64,000 nt of DNA from Phytophthora sp. 'mugwort'. Its lineage: Eukaryota; Oomycota; Peronosporomycetes; Peronosporales; Peronosporaceae. A program made the position numbers and the translations under genes. Below, in pieces: positions 38,990 through 50,489 of the stretch; the stretch's first letter is position 1, and each line of letters begins with the position of its first letter. The notes below the pieces were generated by a model. It was not told the origin of the DNA. It searched no databases and worked only from the letters and a program-made list of their open reading frames with translations. The stretch lies in the NCBI GenBank assembly GCA_033558025.1, contig JAUCEF010000007.1, positions 4,402,001-4,466,000 on the forward strand, written 5' to 3'.

Positions 38990-39850
38990 CACAGAACCTT
39001 CGTCGTTTTCTTTGCATTAAATCTAAAGCAGTGACTATAGATCCCTGTTTGCTGGAGGTCCTGTCCATTCGATTCGTTGTCTACTACTCTTCCGGATGAA
39101 GTTGCTCCATTTAATGAGATCACTCTGCAGTGCCATCGCGGTCCTGTATGATAAATATCATTGCGGCTCTCGGTCTTTCTTTTAAACGAGATGCCCCCAA
39201 TTGCATGGTCATGTTGCGTTCTGCTCACTCTCCTTTTACTAGCTCCTACCACAGCAGCCCCGTCTGTAGTATGGGACATCAGTGTGACAATGCTGCTCAG
39301 TCAGCATCTAGCCACGCCCTTGCATTCTGAACTTTGGTGGCGAACTGTACGTGGCATTCGTAGTGCCCGATTCGCAGGTTCAAGTTTTGCATCTCCACTG
39401 TAGTGGGCCACACGTGTCTCGCAACGTACAGTAGTTTAGGAATAATGATTGCCCCTGCAATGAAGCTGCGCTGGTCGACAGTTGTAACTTTCCGGCGGTC
39501 CAGACGTAATCATACCGCGAGTTGCTTGTGTGCCGACTCACCATGGTTTATCCCGGTCCCATTGCTTCCTACCTGTAGTCCCAGGTATCGACGCGCTCCA
39601 GAGAGATTTAGGTACTCCACGAGCGCTGGTACGCCAGTCGTTGATGGCAAAGGCCCCTTCCGGCGATAAGCAATTATCATGGTTTTTGGTCGCATAATTT
39701 GTAGCCCGAAGCTGCTCCATTCTGTTTCATGGGTCCGAGCAGTCTTGAGATCTTCGACGGCATTTGAACAAAGGCAGTTGTGTCATCTGCATATCCAGCC
39801 ACTTTTCTCATGTCTGGTGGATAGCCAAGGCTGTTGTTAGGTTATAGGTT
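38990..39850 (-). pseudogene. LINE reverse transcriptase fragment
   Basis: Minus strand: MRKVAGYADDTTAFVQM (about 39811-39760) contains the non-LTR RT active-site AYADDT-like motif. One frameshift later AVEDLKTARTHETEWSSFGLQIMRPKTMIIAYRRKG and LSGARRYLGLQVGSNGTG continue the palm/thumb region (to about 39540). Weaker pieces extend to about 38990. The order and the G-Y-ADDT motif fit L1-like LINEs. Degenerate, no ends visible. Confidence 0.6.
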
Positions 39851-40655
39851 TCCATGCATATGGTGAAAGTTGCTGATGGCCAAATTTGCTGATGCGATAC
39901 AAGATTTCTGATGTGATAATGGAGTGTAGTGGTTAAAAACTGCACTCCAGATCGCACCAGTAACCTTCAGCAGCATTCACCTCGTGGTGCAGCGCGTCTC
40001 TAAATATGTTCCTCAAAACTTGCCGCATGTTTCTCGATAGCTTTGCGCTCCTTCAGGTGCTGACTTCTTTCATACGTCGCACAGATGTCGTGTTCTCGAT
40101 GGAGACGAGCATATGCAACACGACTGTTCCACTAAATACATATAATAATTTGTATGAGATATATGGTAGTATAATTTTTCCGCTGTTGCAGAAACCGGCA
40201 ATTTATGCCGACCTGTCAAAGGTATTGAAATCGCAGTCGTTAGTGCATGTACCCTATTGCCATGCATAATGAAAAGGACATATCTGAACAACATCATCTA
40301 ATTTTCCTACAAATCGAGATATAGGCAAAACGTGACCTGATTTGGGGGTCCTATTGATTTGGCGAGCTCTGTACTATACAGTGGTATTGTTCCAGCACTT
40401 CATGAGCATTAGTCCCTGTACAAAATGACTAACAAGGAGGTTTTGCGGAAGGGCGAACGAGGCCTAGGCTTTGCAATAGCGAGTCGATGCTACGTCTCAA
40501 AGGCAGCAACATTGTAAGTAAACACCGCACATCGCAGACACTGTAGTTTCTTGCCATTAGTGATAAAAACTGCAGTTGGGCATTATATTGGCAAGCTAGG
40601 TGCTACAGATAATAATCACTGCAGTAGGAAAGCTGTCAATAATACTTACTGCAAT
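39850..40655. other. No supportable gene
   Basis: AT-rich stretch with small ORFs only, such as one at 40427 (MTNKEVLRKGERGLGFAIAS, about 30 codons). A string of related CTGCAGT-like words near 40550-40650 may be part of the hAT element's 3' end. Confidence 0.5.
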
Positions 40656-40661
40656 TACTGC

Positions 40662-42190
40662 CTACACCTCGTCAGAGTCAGAGTCGGCATCATCGGAGTC
40701 ACTTATGTCACCGCCGACAAATAAACCTCGTTCCACATCATGCTGTTCGTACGCCGGAATGTGATGAGCTCAGAGTGTGCTGGTAGAAGGCGCGATCGTA
40801 ACGGCGTGAGGATGAGTTACACTGAAAGATTAAGCGCTCGCACCGATTGCTGGTGGTGGGAAGATGCTTGGGTAGTGTGGTGTATTGGTACACCGAACGA
40901 GTCGCGAGTCGATTTTTCTTGCCATCGCGAAGAATATCTCGAGCAAAGTCGTCGTCCCCATATTGTCGCTTCCTACTTGTCAGTTGATGCTCAGGCTCCA
41001 CTTCAACGCGAAAGCCGCTCACCGCCTCCGCTTCGGCTGCATTTAAGGGACGTCATTAAATATCTTCACTACCGCGGCATCAAAGTCCGGCGAATGCACA
41101 ATATTTGCGGTGGGCTTCAGATACTTGGGTGTAGATGGGTACTTTCAATCACCGAATCAAAGAGCACCCGCACATCGGCTAGCTTCTGGCGCTCAGCATG
41201 CAGTGCCACCGTAACATTGTGCAACACTTTCAAGTCGCCAAACAGCTTCTCGATCTTGCGATGAGGAGCCATAGAGGCACGAGGTCCTCAACACCAGGGA
41301 CCTTCTTCGCAGCGGCGTGGATATTCGCATATAGCGTTCTAACATGCCGTACACCAGCCGACCATCGCGTTACTGTCATTCGCACGGGTCGAAGGCTTGT
41401 ATATTTAGCCAAGTCAATGATGTTGGTGTAGTGAACCATCAGGTTGTTGACTTCTTATAGCAGTGGCTGATGATTGGCTAATATTCGTTGAATCGCCAAG
41501 TTGAATCTATGGCTTACACAGCCAATCAGCAGCACTCTTCCATCTTGGTGGCGATCGATCGATTGGTCGCACAGTTGCCCCCGCAAGGAACTTGACCACC
41601 GACGTCTCCTTGCCGTACAGACTCAGTATACTTGTAATAGAATCGATGTGGCCGTCAGCGGTGACACCGTCGGTCAGCGGGAAGATGGACAGCAACGCTG
41701 TTTGTAACTCTACACCGCTCTCGTACACGGCATAGAGACCCCGGAAGTGCTGCGATCCACTCGACCATCCATCGAAGAGAAGACCAAACCGCTCGCCCAT
41801 ATGCGTCTTAGACCCTCGCAAAGTCCATTCGGCACCTACCTCATGAACTTGAGCAGCGTCTTGGACAAGATGGGGTCCAAGCGCGTCATTTGGCGGGCCA
41901 GCGGGCCGCGAGAGCGTGACTCCGCATGACTACTTATCGCATCCACAGGTAGAGCTGCCGCATTCGCGCATCCAGGAAGCCGTAGCGCTCGAGTGAGCCG
42001 GGATTCCGAGCTTGGTAGCTGTCATAGGTGACCTTGAATTCAGGATGCCTGATGCGAAGATGCCCGAGGAGGTTTGAGTAGCCGGTGCCAGCAGCCTACC
42101 GGCGCTTGACAGAGCAAATGTTGCACTCGAACTTGTCATCCCAACGGATTCGTAGAAAAAGGAGGTGATGCTGCGGCTGATAGAGCGCAT
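40662..42190 (-). pseudogene. hAT-family transposase gene, broken
   Basis: Start at 42190 (MRSISRSITSFFYESVG). A one-base shift gives a BED zinc finger: WDDKFECNICSV then NLLGHLRIRHPEF, with the C-x2-C and H-x4-H ligands. The core appears at 41821-41507 (ERFGLLFDGWSSGSQHFRGLYAVYES, SILSLYGKETSVVKFL) and at 41439-41230 (YTSLRPVRMTVTRWSAGVRHV). The C-terminal dimerisation motif is LPKHLPTTSNRCERL (about 40870), ending in an acidic tail DISDSDDADSDSDEV at 40662. At least four frame changes or stops. hAT transposases cut and paste 8-bp-target elements; no terminal repeats were found. Confidence 0.8.
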
Positions 42191-42659
42191 GGCGGCGGGT
42201 AGAAGAGGGGGGGGCTAGCTGCGAAAGGCTTTGGGAAACTCAGAATGAACTGCCTGCAAAGTGTTATTTGCTGTCTTGTTTCAAGGTTGACAACAGACAC
42301 CAATTGAGGTGGAGCGTGCTGCGAGAAACGCAGCCCAGCAGCGCTGCATTGATACCAAATACATCACAGCGACGAGCATTCGTCTTCGAAACCTGAAATG
42401 GTCAATGTCGCTATTATTGTGAAGTACGGGTAATTTATTAAAACTTCGACTTCGACACCGTCAATGATTATATTGTATCCAGTGAATTACCACTGAATAC
42501 AGTATTTTTCCTATCCCTGCTTGCCATTACAAACCTTGTTATGGGATAAATAAGATCGATAAACATGTCGATCGATGAAGCGCCAGCGACAACGGCTCTA
42601 CGTGTTTGTCATGATTCCTTCCTTTCTTTCAAAGAAATCAACAACCAAAAAGTACCAAG

Positions 42660-42959
42660 ATGACTCCCTCGTCTTCGAAGGAGCAACCTTTTCGAACAAG
42701 TGCGTTCACCTTTGAGACAGCTGTCCGCGCCATGGAAAGGAACAGGGGTCTATTGAGGACGAGATCGGCAGTGCAGCAATGCGGCCGAGACATCTTCATT
42801 GTTGCGTATGTAAGCCGGGAAAACGTGGAATGGAATATCACGGTTCCCAGAAGTACATCACGTTGCGATGCAAGAAGATCGCTCGAGTCTGTGGTTCCGC
42901 AGAATATACCGCATTTCAGTTGTAAGCGCGAGGTCGCCGTTAACGCCAAGTACATGTGA
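42660..42959 (+). CDS. Unrecognised ORF of 99 codons
   Basis: ATG at 42660 (MTPSSSKEQPFRTSAFTFE) to a stop at 42959. The same frame reads on past it (KKKLNGQQFFDKDAPDEDIQLPFSIDVCDFDGF) to a further stop, so the original reading frame may have been at least 140 codons. No known domain seen. It lies between the hAT element and the copia LTR and may belong to either. The minus strand is also open (42638-42994). Confidence 0.3.
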   Translation: MTPSSSKEQPFRTSAFTFETAVRAMERNRGLLRTRSAVQQCGRDIFIVAYVSRENVEWNITVPRSTSRCDARRSLESVVPQNIPHFSCKREVAVNAKYM

Positions 42960-43279
42960 AAAAAAAAGCTTAACGGCCAGCAGTTCTTCGACAAAGACGC
43001 GCCTGACGAGGATATTCAATTACCATTTTCAATCGACGTGTGTGACTTTGATGGCTTTTGAAAGGTCTCTCGTACCAACGTTGGCAAACTGGCTAATAAA
43101 GAGGACGGGTTCCGAGCGGCTACCCCTCCTTTCGTGCAAACGGAATTGACTGGCTGTTGCTGCTGAGCAATGCAAGATCACACCGTGCATGGAGGGTGGT
43201 TTCCTGGCTAAATCCAAGAGCCCGGTTTCATTCACTCTTGGCGGCTCGTAAATTCTCCCGTCACGCGAGCGTGAATGCG

Positions 43280-43539
43280 GGCGCAGTGGGGCACTAGCGC
43301 TAGCGACAGCTTAGTGTTAATGCCGAGGAAGCACAATACATGAGAACGCAGGAATACTACTTGGCTAGCTCACGGAAAGAATGGGATTGAGGAGAAGAGG
43401 ACCTCTTGGGTGACGCCCCCTCTTGGTTAGACTAGACTATACTAGCCCCAGTATGACCGTGAGTCAATGGGCACCATACTAAAGCTAAGTCAACCACTTT
43501 GATTCTGCCGAGCTCGACCTGCTACCGCTATCTCCGACA
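43280..43539 (-). repeat. 3' LTR of the minus-strand copia (left)
   Basis: Plus-strand sequence begins GCGCAGTGGGGC one base in and ends CTCCGACA. It has no aacagcgg insert at about 43511, which the other LTR carries at 49041-49048. Confidence 0.85.
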
Positions 43540-43587
43540 CTCCCACTTCGAGGTCCGCCACTCAGCCTCACTTGCCACTGCTGTCTG

Positions 43588-44908
43588 TCAAAGGCAGAGG
43601 CACCAAGTTAGGCGCTCGCGCAGTTTGTTGAACTGCGTCGCTCCAAGCGGCTTCGTGAAAATGTCCGCTAGCATATCCGTCGTAGGACAGTAGCGTACAT
43701 CGAAATCTCCGCATTCATACAGATCTCTCACCTTGTGATACTTCAAGTCAACGCCCCTGATTTTGTAGTTTCCCTTCGTTGTCATGATCACCTTGATCGC
43801 CGACTGATTGTCTTGATACAACACAGTTTAACGGTGCCGGCGGAGGTTGAACTCTTCACAGAGATTGTGAGTCCAAACGATCATCACAGAACACTCAGCT
43901 GCAGCAATAAACTCAGTACTGCATGTATCATCATCGGCAATATACTGCTTGTGGCACTTATAAGCGTAGGCGCATCCATTCATCTGAAGCACGAGAACCC
44001 GTGATCGATCTGCTATCATCCTTCTCACTACCAAGATCTGCATCAGCGTACGCCGTAAAGTGCAAATTAGGGCTTGCAGGTTTCTTCCACAACAGTCCAT
44101 AGCCACGAAATGCTTTACAGGTAGCGTAGCACCCGCTTAGCCATCACATAATGCTCCTTGGTGTACTTGATCATGTACTTGCCAAGGATTCGCATAGCCT
44201 TAGCGAGCTCCGGGCGTGTACCCTGCACTAGGTACTGTAGACAACCCTCCAACTCGCGGTATGGTATTCTACGGTCATTAACCCCGGGTTCATCTTCCCC
44301 AACAGGTTCAGATAGATCTCCTACAGATTGCGGAGTAGCCCCCGACAGCCTTCCATGGCTAAGCGCCTCAACACTTTGTCAATGTAGCCACGTTGCGAAA
44401 TTCACAGGGCCTCGCCAGGAAGTGGAAAACCTGCATGTGCAGTAGATCAGTCAAAGGACCCAGGTCTTTGATCTGGAACTTGGGTCGAAGTTCACGCAGA
44501 ACCAGCTCAATGTTCTCATCAGTCCCAACGATAACCAGATCATCCACATAAACCGCCACAATATATTGGGCTGCCTTCCACCGAGCGCGTGTAGATGCCG
44601 CCGTCCATCTTGGTCCGACGAAAGCCACACTGCCTCAGATATTTGTCTAGCGTCCGGTACCAAATCACTGGCACCTGCTTGAGTCCGTACAAGCTGCGCA
44701 ATAACCTACATACCCGACCAGAACCATCGTCGAAGTACTCTGCCATCTCCATGTCGATCTCGATGTCATCGTCAATCGGTCCATTCAAAAATGCAGTTAC
44801 AAAGTCCACATGACGAGCACTCAGCCCGAGATACAGTGCCAACATATAATGAAATTGACTGCCTCCTGTGCAACAACCGGGAATAAGTATCCCAGTAGTC
44901 CACACCAT
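43588..44908 (-). pseudogene. Copia reverse transcriptase and RNase H
   Basis: RT: LGLSARHVDFVTAFLNGPIDDDIEI, VCRLLRSLYGLKQVPVIWYRTLDKYL (44830-44640), then IVAVYVDDLVIVGTDENIELVL with an intact YVDD at about 44539-44550 (plus coordinates) and KFQIKDLGPLTDLLHMQVF. RNase H: QYIADDDTCSTEFIAAAECSVMIVW (about 43950) and MLYQDNQSAIKVI through TTDMLADIFTKPLGATQF to the stop at 43588. Frame changes separate each block. It would copy element RNA into DNA. Confidence 0.88.
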
Positions 44909-46749
44909 ACTGCTGCTGACAGCCGTTGATCGTTATTCGCGTGCGGATGACGAACCATAATGCCCTTCACATCTCGCTCTCTCATGAACACCCACTTACG
45001 GGAGAGCACCCTTTGCCCTTGGGCCGCTCCACAGTTCCCATGGGTGTTCCGCATGAGATCTGTGTACTCCTTCTCGAGTCCTTCGATCCACTTGCCAGCG
45101 TCAGGTGCATTTAACGCCTCCTGCACAGTCTGAGGCTCCATCAAAGTATACACTGCTTCAATGACCAAAGTAGAGGGAGATCGACTTCAAAGTCTCTGTA
45201 CTTTGGGTTCGGGTGCCGTGCCCTAGTCGAGCTTCGGAAGGACTCGGCTGTATCGCACTGCTCCTCTTGGTCTTCATCGCTTCCACTGTCACTAAGCGCA
45301 TCCGCGACTTCACTCATCGCGATTGCAGGATCACCCGAAGCGATAGGATCGAGTATCTTCTCCTCGAGATCATCATCTTCTTCAGCAGCATCAGCGAGGT
45401 CTACAGCGTTAACCTCACCGTCAACCACTCTCTCCCCCATCGAAGGTGAGGTTCCTCGCGATGTCACAGGCTGCCGACCACTACCAGGATGGCTGTTAGG
45501 CACACCTCGCATGTCTTGCACATCCTGGCCAACACCAGCCTCAGCACGTACGACACGCGGAGGGTTAGCCCCACGCACCAACGGCAAATCTTACACCGCA
45601 GCAGGAGGAGTAACCCCAGGACAACTCAACGGAACTGCCGCAGGCGCACCAGCGCAGACCGTAGTTTCCACTTCAGCGTAAAAAGCAGCAGCTGCGTCAC
45701 CGTCGCAACGGTGGCGCTTCGAAGGATTTCATCAGAGGTCGATGCACTATCGCCATTCATCACTCCAGTCACACGAAGACGAACGAAAGAAATCACTGTA
45801 GACAGAGCACGGGCACACGCTTTACCATAGCGATTAGCGAGCAGCTGATCCACGTAGCTTCGATCAACAGTCCACCCTTCGTGAAACTTCACTGATAGAA
45901 CCTCTTGTATATTTCCAATCATTAAATTCATACACGAAAGCTCTCCGAGTGCTTGGCAAACCCCATGAACAAGTCAGGCTTAGCAGGATTCTCCAGCTTA
46001 TTCTTGCGAAGTTTCTTCGGGGTCAACGCGAACACCACACAGCCCCAAGTCCGCGACTTGGAGACGTCAGGTCACACCGAAGCGCCTGGAGTAGAGCGTC
46101 TCACCGTTCAAAGGCTTCTTTGCCGAAATATTTCTCACTTCAACCGCAAAGCCAAATGCTTCCCCCCACAGAAGCTCCAGCATGGTCGCAGTCGTCAAGA
46201 TGCATCACACATGAGCCGCAACGATACCATTCATCCTCTCCACCAGTCTATTTTCCTCTGGACTGTACCCGGTTTTCGTCCAGGTATACTCGATTCCATG
46301 AGCAGTGAGAAAGGAACCATCTTGGTGTTGAGAAGTTCACGGCCTTGGTTAGAATTAAAGACCTCAATCTTATTGCACTGAGCCAACAACCATTTCACAT
46401 GGGCTAGCACCACGTCTGAGGCATCTGCTTTCTTCTCCTCAGGAAGACCCACCTCGTCTTGCTCAAGCTGAAAATGCGAGTATCGTTCGTACGTCCCCCC
46501 TCCCCACGCACACACACACACAATGCCTATGTGTCACATGTCCATTATGATCTTTTGGAACGTTTTAACAGCTCGGCGTGTCTTTGTTTTCTTATAGGAC
46601 ATCCAAGTCATCTTTGCCGCTTTACAGCTCCAGCATGGAGTGTCAACGTCGTCATGCAGCTCGTCACTCATACCAGTAGCCACTTTTTGATGAGCCATCT
46701 GCTTCAGCGTAGGCAAATTCAAGTGAGCGAATCTAAGATGCCAACGCAC
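44909..46749 (-). pseudogene. Copia integrase and linker
   Basis: The zinc-binding pre-integrase domain (MRWHLRFAHLNLPTLKQMA...CWSCKAAKM) starts at 46749. The core has CNKIEVFNSNQGRELLNTKM, where the second catalytic Asp (normally in a SDxG-type motif) is Asn, and in another frame SPEENRLVERMNG with the Glu. Then LLWGEAFGFAVEVRN and KPLNGETLY. The linker (45931-45141) has SVKFHEGWTVDRSYVDQLL and acidic repeats (EEDDDLEEK), ending in the RT start (VQEALNAPDAGKWIEGLEKEY at about 45130). Stops and frameshifts throughout. Confidence 0.85.
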
Positions 46750-46899
46750 CAGATAATCAGCGTCACCTCGCCTAGCTTCAGCAGCATCACCACCCTTGCG
46801 GCCACCACCAGCAGCGCTCTCATATCACCAACAACATCGGAGGCTGTTCCACTACTCTCTGCACCAGCATCGTCAACAGCAAGTTGACTGCGTTGATGC

Positions 46900-48742
46900 A
46901 GCGATGGAACATGATAAACAGTGCGAACTGTAGTCTGCAAGCGTATTTGTCGCGAGACTTCAGCAGCAGTATGAAGTCGCCCCTTGGACGACCATGCACT
47001 GCGTTGAGAATTGACAAACCCAGTCTTTAAGTTTCACCCTCCCTTCTCCAGCAGATCACGACTTAGCAAGTTATCGGGAGCCGAAGGCTTGTACAGCACA
47101 CAACTTAACCGCAAAGACACATCCTGGTGTGGTTGCTTGTTGTTCCGGATAGAAAGCTGCACATTTCCAATCTTTTTATCATCAGACACCGTGCCGTCGT
47201 AGCCTTGAAATACATGCGCCTTATTACTCTGCAGTTGCGACAGCAAGTCCTGCCAATTCACACGTGCACGTCACTTGCGGAGTCCAATGCCCATTCCACA
47301 TTACCGTCACGAGAATCAATCACAGAACCGACGGTCAATGCTCCACGACAAATGCAACCGACGGCGTCAACCTTGTTCTTCTTGGTCTTATCGCTACCTA
47401 GCTTGGTCTACCAACGCTTCCTTTTCGACGTCGCAACCATTTTCCGGCACATTCATCATCGAAAGAGTCCTGGTCAGGGCAATTCGAGCGCAAATGACCG
47501 ACATCACCGCAGTTGAAATAAGTTTTTATTTCCCGTATGTCGCTCGTCTTCCCTTTTTGCTTGCCACCTTGCTTCCCTTCCTTCTGGTTCTTCTTTCTGC
47601 CACCACCACCTCGCTTGCGCTTGCCTTTGCCTTGGTTTTCTCTTTGCTGCCTCTGCTGTGTCGTCTTCTTACCACACGCAGCCACATCAGTAGGCTTCTG
47701 CTCTTCAACACCAATATTTTTGTCAAGAGCAGATTCCGCACGCAAAGCGTTCATCACTTGAGCGGCAGTAGGTTCAGGACGATCTGCCCCGCCATCACGA
47801 CGCACAACACAGTGCTTGGAGAACTGCCGAATCACGTCGCGATGGGTACGTGCCACGTGACCTAACAGTGTCTCGGCGTAGTCCTCATCACCGACGCGTT
47901 TGCCATAATGAAGAAGCTGTCTGCGCAGCGACTCCATCTCATGCAGCCACGAATCCATACTCTTCTCAGACGTATATACACTAGAGTAAAACTCGGCACG
48001 CGCAAGGATATAATTTGAGTATTCGCGCTTTGTCTGCTTGTCGATAAACGATTCCTCATTGCGAGTGCTGTTTCTTCCTCGCATATCAATTTCCGCATCC
48101 TGGGCTGGAATCCCGGACAAAATTGCCTCACGCACGACGTTGTCCTTCATCTTAAAGCTTGGTCTCAGCAGTCGATCACTCTGGTCAAACGTCCCATCCT
48201 GAACGCTCTAGCAATCCATGCGAGTTAGGAACGTCCACTACGGAACTGCATATAAATCAAAACTTCCTTTCATTCTCGGTACATTATCCACTTTCACTGG
48301 CGCCGTAGCCATTCTAGCTCGCGGCGACCCATAACCGGGAATCCAGCAAATCCAGTCGAAAATGCCCCGAAGTTGAAGCCACCCATGCCATGTCCAGCTC
48401 CATAAAAATTCGGCACCGCAGGAATCCCGAAGCCGGCAGCCATGCCAGCACTTGACAAACCACCACCAATAGCAGCTCCAAACGATCCTCCAGCACTTGC
48501 TCCAAGTCCCGGTACAGCACTGTACCGGCAAGTCCGACAATAGCAACGCCAGCGACGCTACCCGCAGTCGCAGCCCCGGTAGCTGCCGTCGTCATCGGAA
48601 CTGGCGCAGAAGCCACAGCAGTGACACCAGTAGAAGTCACCATAGCAGCACTAGGCACGATCGGTGCAGCCGCAGCAGACGTCGAAGCTCCTTGGCCCGC
48701 AGAAGCTACAGTTGGGGTGCGCGTCGAGTCCGAACCAACCAT
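46900..48742 (-). pseudogene. Copia gag and protease
   Basis: Gag starts at 48742 (MVGSDSTRTPTVASAGQGAS) with a long Ala/Gly-rich lead, partly frameshifted (NFYGAGHGMGGFNFGAF). The gag core at 48150-47398 reads NYILARAEFYSSVYTSEKSMDSWLHEMESLRRQLL and ends in a Lys/Gly-rich segment and a knuckle YFNCGDVGHLRSNC in which the first Cys is lost. The protease follows as WALDSASDVHVC (about 47292-47257): the usual DSG is DSA. Next come VFQGYDG and SRDLLEKGG (47034). Confidence 0.85.
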
Positions 48743-48788
48743 CGATCTTCAATGCTTAACAACAATCGATTCCAAAGCCCCAGCGCTT

Positions 48789-48801
48789 TGGGCCCATAAC
48801 C
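48789..48801 (-). other. Copia primer-binding site (half-tRNA type)
   Basis: Minus-strand GGTTATGGGCCCA is complementary to the TGGGCCCATAACC anticodon-arm sequence typical of initiator tRNA-Met. It starts 8 bases inside the 5' LTR. This primer mode is known for several Ty1/copia lineages. Confidence 0.6.
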
Positions 48802-48809
48802 TGAAGGCG

Positions 48810-49077
48810 TGCGCAGTGGGGCTGTACCGCTAGCGACAGATTAGTGCGATGCCGAGGAAGCACAAAGCACGAGAATGCAGGAACACCACTTGACTTGTCC
48901 ACGGAAAGAATGGGATTGAGGAGGAGAAATCCGTTCGGGTGACAACCCCGTCTTGGCTAGACTAAACCATACTAGCCCCAGTATGATCGTGAGTCAATGG
49001 GCATCATACTAAAGCTAAGCCAACCATTTTGATTCTGCCGAACAGCGGAGCTCGACCTGCTACCGCTAGCTCCGACA
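48810..49077 (-). repeat. 5' LTR of the minus-strand copia (right)
   Basis: 268 bp, starts TGTCGGAG and ends CTGCGCA on the minus strand. It matches 43280-43539 with scattered substitutions. Confidence 0.85.
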
Positions 49078-49080
49078 GAG

Positions 49081-50485
49081 CGCACTTGCGTCAACTGGCA
49101 AGGCAAAAATTTACACTCGTGCGCGCCGTCGCGACTGCAGTGAAGTAAGGCCAGACTCTTGAGACTTTGTACGATGTCAATAAAATGTCCATGTGCCACT
49201 TTCGCGAAACGCACATGACAGCTTCCGCCCGTGGTTAGCAGATGTCCCAGTGCAACCGGATCTGGCAGTTTGTGTCCCCTATTCAGTCCAATCGACCAGG
49301 GCATGGTTAGTGTGGAGTCAAGTAGGGTCAACGCACAAGCGCAAGCAAACTAAGGGCGGTAGCGAAGCAACAGAGCAGCCTAATAGATGAGTGGCAAGAG
49401 ACCAGAATCCCGTGCATAGGTACATGTTTGTGTTTGTCTATAACATTAACGGTTGTTGAATCGTAAGAAACCCCATTCTAACCCTGTCATAACTTCAACG
49501 TTTGTTGAAATGCTAGAAACCCCATTCTAACCCAGCGAGTTTTATACTAATATACTTAAGTACGACACAGGTGGCCGCTACAATACACCCAGCATTCCGT
49601 AATGTGGGACTTCTTAGACCATCGAAATATTTTGGACGATTCAGGCTTTGTTATGGGGGCATTAACTGTACGGTTTAGGTGCGAATCTGACCCGAGTCTG
49701 ACTATGCAAGCTCGAAGCAGTGCAGTATAGGTCGTCAAACATTTGCAAATAATACTAAATAAATAATATCGACCTAATACTACTATCTGCACTGCTAGAA
49801 TTCTTACTATCACAGGTCGACGACATTCGTGCAGTCTAGGTGAGCCAGCGCCTGGCTTGTTGTAAATTTGAAGGGTCCATAGTCACGTCCTCGCTTTCCT
49901 TGGTTTCTTCGTCGTACTCCACCTACTCCAACCAGTCGGCTTGTCGATCTGCTGTTGCACCTTGCTCGGCAGGAAGCTGGCTTACTTCTGCTTTTCTGCT
50001 GTGCAGCAACAACTTTGGAGGCGCCCCTGCTCTTCCGCTGGAGGCGGGCCTTCAGCCTTGCGCATTTGCTGAAGGTGGGCATTGCGGTAGAATTCGAATG
50101 AACACGGTAGTGAGGGAAGCAGGCGCTTCCTTAGAACTCTTGCTTGTATTCTAGTCTGCAATATTCAGAATGAGATCGGTGAGACCATAGTCTGATACTC
50201 CTACAGCAATGCCTAGTCATCTACCTCGAGTCCCCCCGCCTCTGAGTCTTATCCTACACCAGCAATAGCTGGTACCGTCCACGACAACCAACCCAGTGTG
50301 TGGTCAGATCTTGAAGACCGTCGCCCCACTACACCGCCCTACTAAGACTTGACCACTGGTTTATTAGTCGACTTGTCTTGGATCTGTTAACAATGTTGCG
50401 GAAATGTATCAATGTGTCCATGTGTGTACGTTACATAACTAGGTGACATTAGCACTTCAACTTGAAGTACTAAAGTTTTGCTCCA
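49081..50485. other. No supportable gene
   Basis: Mostly AT-rich. A 90-codon basic ORF on the minus strand (50082-49810, MPTFSKCARLKARLQRKS, Arg/Ser-rich) has no domain. The part near 50160-50485 may be the 3' non-coding tail of the gypsy pol at 50490-53293. Confidence 0.5.
49441..49535. repeat. Two-copy 49-bp tandem repeat
   Basis: Units at 49441-49489 and 49490-49535 share TAAC-TT/AACG-TTGTTGAA and the exact block AGAAACCCCATTCTAACCC. Origin unknown. Confidence 0.75.
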
Positions 50486-50489
50486 ACGT

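Larger units (their letters stand above)
43280..49077 (-). mobile_element. Complete Ty1/copia LTR retrotransposon on the minus strand, decayed
   Basis: LTRs at 43280-43539 (3' in element orientation) and 48810-49077 (5'). The LTRs are roughly 88% alike by eye, with an 8-bp indel. The polypurine stretch GAAGTGGGAG (minus, 43549-43540) abuts the 3' LTR. The primer site GGTTATGGGCCCA (minus, 48801-48789) lies 8 bases inside the 5' LTR and fits the anticodon stem-loop of initiator tRNA-Met, a half-tRNA primer. Domain order from right to left is gag, protease, integrase, RT, RNase H: copia. No clear target duplication. Multiple frameshifts, a protease DSG-to-DSA and an integrase Asp-to-Asn change make it inactive. 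Confidence 0.92.

Noticed and set aside
47275..47865. 196-codon plus-strand ORF
   Set aside because: It lies opposite the copia gag core, whose motifs are clear on the minus strand; it has no domain of its own.
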